Below are positions 7,882 through 11,370 of a stretch of 11,370 nucleotides of DNA, piece after piece. The stretch spans positions 1 through 11,370 of the forward strand of contig CAMBLP010000066.1 in NCBI GenBank assembly GCA_945868195.1, given 5' to 3'. Position numbers and translations under genes: made by a program. The DNA comes from Bordetella parapertussis. Lineage in GTDB: Bacteria; Pseudomonadota; Gammaproteobacteria; Burkholderiales; Burkholderiaceae_B. Under the pieces are notes generated by a model that saw nothing but the letters and a program-made list of their open reading frames with translations, did not search any database and had not been told where the DNA came from. Positions within the stretch are counted from its first letter, which is position 1; every line of letters begins with the position of its first letter.

Positions 7882-8928
7882 ATGAAAATTGGTCCGTGGT
7901 CACTTCCGAACAACGTTTTCGTCGCACCGATGGCGGGTGTGACCGACCGTCCATTTCGTCAGCTTTGTAAAAAACTGGGCGCGGGCTATGCCGTCTCTGA
8001 AATGGCGGCCAGCAATCCCCAACTTTGGAACACGGTGAAATCCTCCCGTCGCTTGAATCACGATGGTGAAATCGATCCAGTCGCGGTGCAAATTGCGGGG
8101 GCGGATCCAGAAATGATGGCGCAGGCCGCTGTATTCAACGTCAGCAAGGGCGCGCGCGTCATCGATATCAACATGGGCTGTCCAGTCAAAAAGGTGTGCA
8201 ACGTCGCCTCGGGCTCCGCGCTGCTGCGTCATGAAGATCTGGTCGCCCGCATTCTCGATGCTGTGGTGCAGGCCTGCCTGCCCCTGGGCGTTCCCGTGAC
8301 ACTCAAAACCCGCACCGGGTGGGACAGGGAACACCGCAACGCCCTACGGATCGCCAAACTTGCCGAAAACGCCGGTATTGCGGCGCTGACCTTGCATGGT
8401 CGCACGCGCGCGGATCTCTATTTAGGTCAAGCCGAATACGACACGATTCGAGAGGTCAAAGCCAGTTTGACGATTCCCGTGGTCGCCAATGGAGATATCG
8501 ACAGTCCCGCGAAAGCCCGAGAGGTGTTGGCTTACACAGGGGCGGATGCCGTGATGATCGGCCGCGCCGCACAGGGTCGGCCTTGGATTTTTCGGGAAGT
8601 GGATCACTTCCTAAAGACGGGTGAAACGCTAGCACCCCCGACTTGGCTCGAGATGCGGGACCTACTCCTGGCGCATTTATCAGATCACTATCAGTTTTAT
8701 GGTGAATTACCGGGCGTACGTACCGCGCGCAAACATATCGGTTGGTATGTCAGCAGCCTGCCATTGGGCAAACAGTTTTCCGACCAGATCAATACGATCG
8801 AGAGCACGCATGCGCAATTCGAAGCCGTGAATCAATGGTTTACGCTTCAACATACCATTTCGCCAGACATACCAGCGGCAACCTGCGACAATCAAGGTCT
8901 AAGCTCAGGCCATCTTTACGCGGCTTAA
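7882..8928 (+). CDS. dusB: tRNA-dihydrouridine synthase DusB
   Basis: DusB reduces specific uridines in the tRNA D-loop with FMN and NADPH. The protein starts MKIGPWSLPNNVFVAPMAGVT, the standard N-terminus with the FMN-binding APMAGVTDRPFR (15-26). The catalytic proton donor is C100 in INMGCPVKKV. Further FMN contacts are KTRTGW (142-147), LHGRTR (171-176), VANGDID (201-207) and GADAVMIGRAAQGRPWIF (220-237). The C-terminal helical tRNA-binding domain follows, with RTARKHIGWY. Length is 348 (E. coli 321), with a slightly longer tail after the helical domain. A TTG 21 bases earlier is in frame but has no site to support it, and the family begins at the ATG. The gene lies 48 bases after ubiH and 19 before fis, the dusB-fis pairing seen across proteobacteria, where dusB is the leading gene and affects fis expression. 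Confidence 0.96.
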   Translation: MKIGPWSLPNNVFVAPMAGVTDRPFRQLCKKLGAGYAVSEMAASNPQLWNTVKSSRRLNHDGEIDPVAVQIAGADPEMMAQAAVFNVSKGARVIDINMGCPVKKVCNVASGSALLRHEDLVARILDAVVQACLPLGVPVTLKTRTGWDREHRNALRIAKLAENAGIAALTLHGRTRADLYLGQAEYDTIREVKASLTIPVVANGDIDSPAKAREVLAYTGADAVMIGRAAQGRPWIFREVDHFLKTGETLAPPTWLEMRDLLLAHLSDHYQFYGELPGVRTARKHIGWYVSSLPLGKQFSDQINTIESTHAQFEAVNQWFTLQHTISPDIPAATCDNQGLSSGHLYAA

Positions 8929-8947
8929 CCTGCACGCATCGTGATCC

Positions 8948-9193
8948 ATGAAAAAAAATAATATCCTCGAAGAGTCCGTACGCTTGAGTCTTGAGCAATA
9001 TTTCAGCGACCTCGGCGACACCAACCCGAGCGATCTTTACGACATGGTGATTCGCTGCGTCGAGCGCCCTTTGCTCGAAGTGGCGATGGAACGCGCGCAA
9101 CAGAATCAGTCAAAAGCCGCTCAGATGCTGGGCGTGACGCGCAACACGCTCCGCAAAAAACTCCTTTTTCATAAACTTATCCCTCAAGATTAA
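8948..9193 (+). CDS. fis: DNA-binding protein Fis
   Basis: Fis is a small nucleoid protein that bends DNA and activates rRNA promoters or assists recombination. The 81-residue product has the N-terminal acidic/helical segment and the C-terminal helix-turn-helix [20 protein letters not shown] (53-72), nearly the classic Fis/NtrC-type sequence. Proteobacterial Fis is typically 78-98 residues, so it is full length. It follows dusB by 19 bases and precedes purH by seven, the expected operon position. No strong Shine-Dalgarno is seen, which suggests translation depends on dusB translation. Codons 2-4 form an A8 run (8951-8958), a possible slippage point. NtrC-type regulators share this helix-turn-helix, but their length and other domains exclude them. 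Confidence 0.95.
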   Translation: MKKNNILEESVRLSLEQYFSDLGDTNPSDLYDMVIRCVERPLLEVAMERAQQNQSKAAQMLGVTRNTLRKKLLFHKLIPQD

Positions 9194-9200
9194 CCAAGCA

Positions 9201-10790
9201 ATGAATATTCAAACTGCCCTGCTCTCCGTTTCCGATAAAACCGGTATCGTCGATTTCGCCACTGCGCTCGCTGCGCGCGGCGTACGTTTGCTCTCGACAG
9301 GCGGAACGGCGAAATTACTCGCCGAGTCTGGACTCGCGGTCACCGAGGTCGCACAGCATACCGGCTCCCCCGAAATCCTCGATGGCCGTGTCAAAACCCT
9401 CCACCCAAAGATTCACGGCGGCCTCTTGGCGCGTCGCGACAGCGCCGAACACCTCAAGACGATCGAACAACACGGCATTGACCGGATTGATTTATTGGTC
9501 GTCAACCTGTATCCCTTTCGCCAAGCCGTCTCGAACCTGAACTGTTCCTTTGAAGACGCTGTCGAAAACATCGATATTGGTGGGCCCGCCATGCTGCGCG
9601 CTGCCGCTAAAAACCACGGCACAGAACAAGGTGGCGTGACTGTTGTTATCGATCCCGCTGACTATGCTGCGGTTCTCTCCGAGATGGATCAGACCGGCGG
9701 GACCTCCTACGGCCTACGCCTGCAGCTCGCGACCAAGGTGTATGCGCACACCTCCGCATACGATGGCGCCATCGCAAACTACCTGAGTAGCCTCAACGTC
9801 GCCGAACCCGCTCAAGAGACCGCACCTGCCCGAAACACTTGGCCCAACATCCTCACCTTACAGGTCTACCAAAAACAAGTCCTGCGCTACGGCGAAAACG
9901 CACAGCAGCGCTCGGCGTTTTACGTCGATCCCTATTGCCCAGCCGGTCTGCTCTCGAATTTTGTGCAATTGCAGGGCAAGGAACTCTCCTATAACAACAT
10001 CGCCGATTCCGATGCGGCCTGGGACTGCGTACGTAGTTTCGACGCCCCTGCGTGCGTGATCGTCAAACACGCCAACCCTTGCGGTGTAGCCACGGCCGGC
10101 AAGGCACTGGACGCCTACCTCAAAGCATTCAAGACAGACCCGACTTCTGCGTTCGGCGGCATTATCGCGTTTAACCGCACGGTTGATCTCGCGACCGCGC
10201 AGGCTGTCAGCGGACAGTTTGTCGAGGTCCTACTCGCACCCGCTTACGATCAGGACGCACTGGCTTTACTGACAAGCAAAAAGAACGTGCGTGTGTTGCA
10301 GGTGCCTATGGGTGACGGCCAGAACGACATCGATGTCAAACGCATTGGAGGTGGCTGGCTCGTCCAAACGCCTGACTGCGAAACCGTCAAGGCCGAAGAT
10401 CTGCGCGTGGTCACGCGCAAGCAGCCGACGACCGAGCAAATACGCGATCTACTGTTCGCTTGGAAAGTCGCTAAGTTCGTCAAATCAAACGCGATCGTCT
10501 TTTGTGGCGACAGTATGACACTGGGCGTGGGTGCGGGCCAGATGAGCCGCATCGACTCAGCCCGTATCGCCTCGATCAAAGCCGAGAACGCCGGCCTAAC
10601 GCTCAAGGGCTCAGCCGTCGCGTCGGATGCCTTCTTTCCCTTCCGTGACGGACTCGATGTCGTCATTGACGCGGGCGCGAGCTGCGTGATCCAGCCTGGC
10701 GGCAGCATGCGTGACGACGAGGTCATCGCAGCGGCCAACGAGCGCGGTATTGTGATGGTGCTGACAGGTATGCGACACTTCCGTCACTAA
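9201..10790 (+). CDS. purH: Bifunctional AICAR transformylase/IMP cyclohydrolase PurH
   Basis: PurH performs the last two steps of de novo IMP synthesis: formyl transfer from 10-formyl-tetrahydrofolate to AICAR, then ring closure to IMP. The N-terminal MGS/IMP cyclohydrolase domain (about 1-195) shows STGGTAKLL (32-40), [16 protein letters not shown] (61-76), VVNLYPF (100-106) and [17 protein letters not shown] (122-138). The transformylase domain shows LRYGENAQQ (228-236), GKELSYNN (259-266), the catalytic [10 protein letters not shown] (288-297, Lys289-His290), [10 protein letters not shown] (316-325) and [13 protein letters not shown] (474-486). At 529 residues it equals E. coli PurH. The start is seven bases after fis with only a weak ribosome site (CAAG), so translation is probably coupled to fis. 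No PurR-like operator was recognised upstream. Confidence 0.97.
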   Translation: MNIQTALLSVSDKTGIVDFATALAARGVRLLSTGGTAKLLAESGLAVTEVAQHTGSPEILDGRVKTLHPKIHGGLLARRDSAEHLKTIEQHGIDRIDLLVVNLYPFRQAVSNLNCSFEDAVENIDIGGPAMLRAAAKNHGTEQGGVTVVIDPADYAAVLSEMDQTGGTSYGLRLQLATKVYAHTSAYDGAIANYLSSLNVAEPAQETAPARNTWPNILTLQVYQKQVLRYGENAQQRSAFYVDPYCPAGLLSNFVQLQGKELSYNNIADSDAAWDCVRSFDAPACVIVKHANPCGVATAGKALDAYLKAFKTDPTSAFGGIIAFNRTVDLATAQAVSGQFVEVLLAPAYDQDALALLTSKKNVRVLQVPMGDGQNDIDVKRIGGGWLVQTPDCETVKAEDLRVVTRKQPTTEQIRDLLFAWKVAKFVKSNAIVFCGDSMTLGVGAGQMSRIDSARIASIKAENAGLTLKGSAVASDAFFPFRDGLDVVIDAGASCVIQPGGSMRDDEVIAAANERGIVMVLTGMRHFRH

Positions 10791-10795
10791 AGGAG
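10790..10795 (+). promoter_or_regulatory. Ribosome binding site of ruvC (AAGGAG)
   Basis: AAGGAG begins at the last base of the purH stop codon and lies eight bases before the ruvC ATG. It is the strongest Shine-Dalgarno in the window and fixes the start. Confidence 0.65.
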
Positions 10796-10803
10796 CAAGC
10801 GAA

Positions 10804-11355
10804 ATGCGCATACTTGGTGTCGATCCGGGACTTCGCCGAACAGGGTTTGGCGTGATCGACGTCAAGGGCGCAACGCTCAGCTATGTCGCGAGTGGCACGA
10901 TTATTGTGCCCACCGACATCACCTTGCCTCTGCGGCTCAAGGTCATTTTAGATAATCTTCGTCAAGTGGTCGAAGACACTCAACCTGATGTCGCAGCGCT
11001 TGAAATTGTTTTTATGAATACCAATCCGGCAAGTACGTTGCTGCTGGGTCAAGCCCGTGGCGCGGCGTTATGCGCACTGGCGGATCGCAATCTAGCCGTG
11101 CATGAGTACACGGCCCTTCAAATCAAAAAATCTGTCGTGGGTGCAGGTCGTGCCGCCAAAGAACAAGTACAAATGATGGTCCAACGCCTCCTGAGGCTCG
11201 ATGGCCTCCCTGCAGCCGACTCTGCAGACGCACTCGCCTGCGCGATTTGTCATGCGCACATCGCACCGCTGACGGAGAAACTCGGACAAATGAACTATCA
11301 GACGCGCACTTCGCGCGGTCGCTCGCGCCTGCGCGCGGGTAGATTGCTAGGCTAG
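10804..11355 (+). CDS. ruvC: Crossover junction endodeoxyribonuclease RuvC
   Basis: RuvC is the Holliday junction resolvase working with RuvAB in recombinational repair. It is a dimeric RNase H-fold nuclease needing Mg2+. The four acidic catalytic residues are in place: D7 (LGVDPGL), E67 (LEIVF), D139 and D142 (AADSADALA). The conserved [16 protein letters not shown] (74-89) follows E67. Length is 183, slightly longer than the E. coli protein (173) owing to an Arg-rich tail (about 168-180). It follows purH by 13 bases. The last bases of the window hold AAAGGA (11361-11366), which looks like the ribosome site of a next gene, most likely ruvA, but this lies outside view. purH-ruvC adjacency is common in betaproteobacteria. 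Confidence 0.97.
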   Translation: MRILGVDPGLRRTGFGVIDVKGATLSYVASGTIIVPTDITLPLRLKVILDNLRQVVEDTQPDVAALEIVFMNTNPASTLLLGQARGAALCALADRNLAVHEYTALQIKKSVVGAGRAAKEQVQMMVQRLLRLDGLPAADSADALACAICHAHIAPLTEKLGQMNYQTRTSRGRSRLRAGRLLG

Positions 11356-11370
11356 CCTCCAAAGGACTCA

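Noticed and set aside
7900..8334. 144-residue open frame antisense to dusB
   Set aside because: It has no recognisable motif and is fully covered by DusB with all active-site motifs intact.
10250..10738. 162-residue open frame antisense to purH
   Set aside because: Ser/Thr/Pro-rich composition is typical of the complement of GC-rich coding sequence; purH is complete on the other strand.

Overview
The window reads as an ordinary chromosomal stretch of a betaproteobacterium of the order Burkholderiales, most like the Alcaligenaceae. The basis is the run ubiH-dusB-fis-purH-ruvC, the wording of the conserved protein motifs and moderately high GC. Genus cannot be settled by reading alone. There are no rRNA or tRNA genes, insertion sequences, phage genes or CRISPR arrays. 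No gene-free stretch is longer than about 110 bases.

Layout: (1) 1-154, + strand, is the last 50 codons of a YheT-type alpha/beta hydrolase. It overlaps tail-to-tail with (2) a secreted M48/BepA-like metalloprotease on the - strand (144-1676). (3) galU (1742-2578, +) diverges from the protease and overlaps by 4 bases tail-to-tail with (4) a seven-helix CtaG-type cytochrome oxidase assembly protein (2575-3453, -). (5) pepP (3561-4907, +) diverges from it. (6) 4984-6114 (+) is an unusual gene that I read as a divergent relative of the Bacillus Tgl spore-coat transglutaminase. It faces (7) a TM2-like small membrane protein (6124-6618, -). (8) From 6673 onward all genes are on the + strand: ubiH, dusB, fis, purH, ruvC, with ruvA probably starting just beyond the edge.

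Working together: the right half is a housekeeping block for ubiquinone synthesis (UbiH), tRNA dihydrouridine formation (DusB), nucleoid architecture (Fis), the last two steps of IMP synthesis (PurH) and Holliday junction resolution (RuvC). fis, purH and ruvC follow dusB with gaps of 19, 7 and 13 bases, so dusB-fis-purH-ruvC is probably one transcription unit. The left half covers envelope maintenance (M48 protease), UDP-glucose supply (GalU), respiratory enzyme assembly (CtaG) and peptide processing (PepP). The least ordinary stretch is 4908-6672, where two accessory genes sit between pepP and ubiH, which are neighbours in E. coli.

Best leads: the Tgl-like protein with its retained cysteine but apparently changed acidic catalytic positions; three genes with a TANNAT box exactly 6 bases before ATG and no Shine-Dalgarno, suggesting leaderless mRNAs; and a perfect 8-bp stem-loop covering the ubiH stop codon. 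I found no clear multi-gene novel system.
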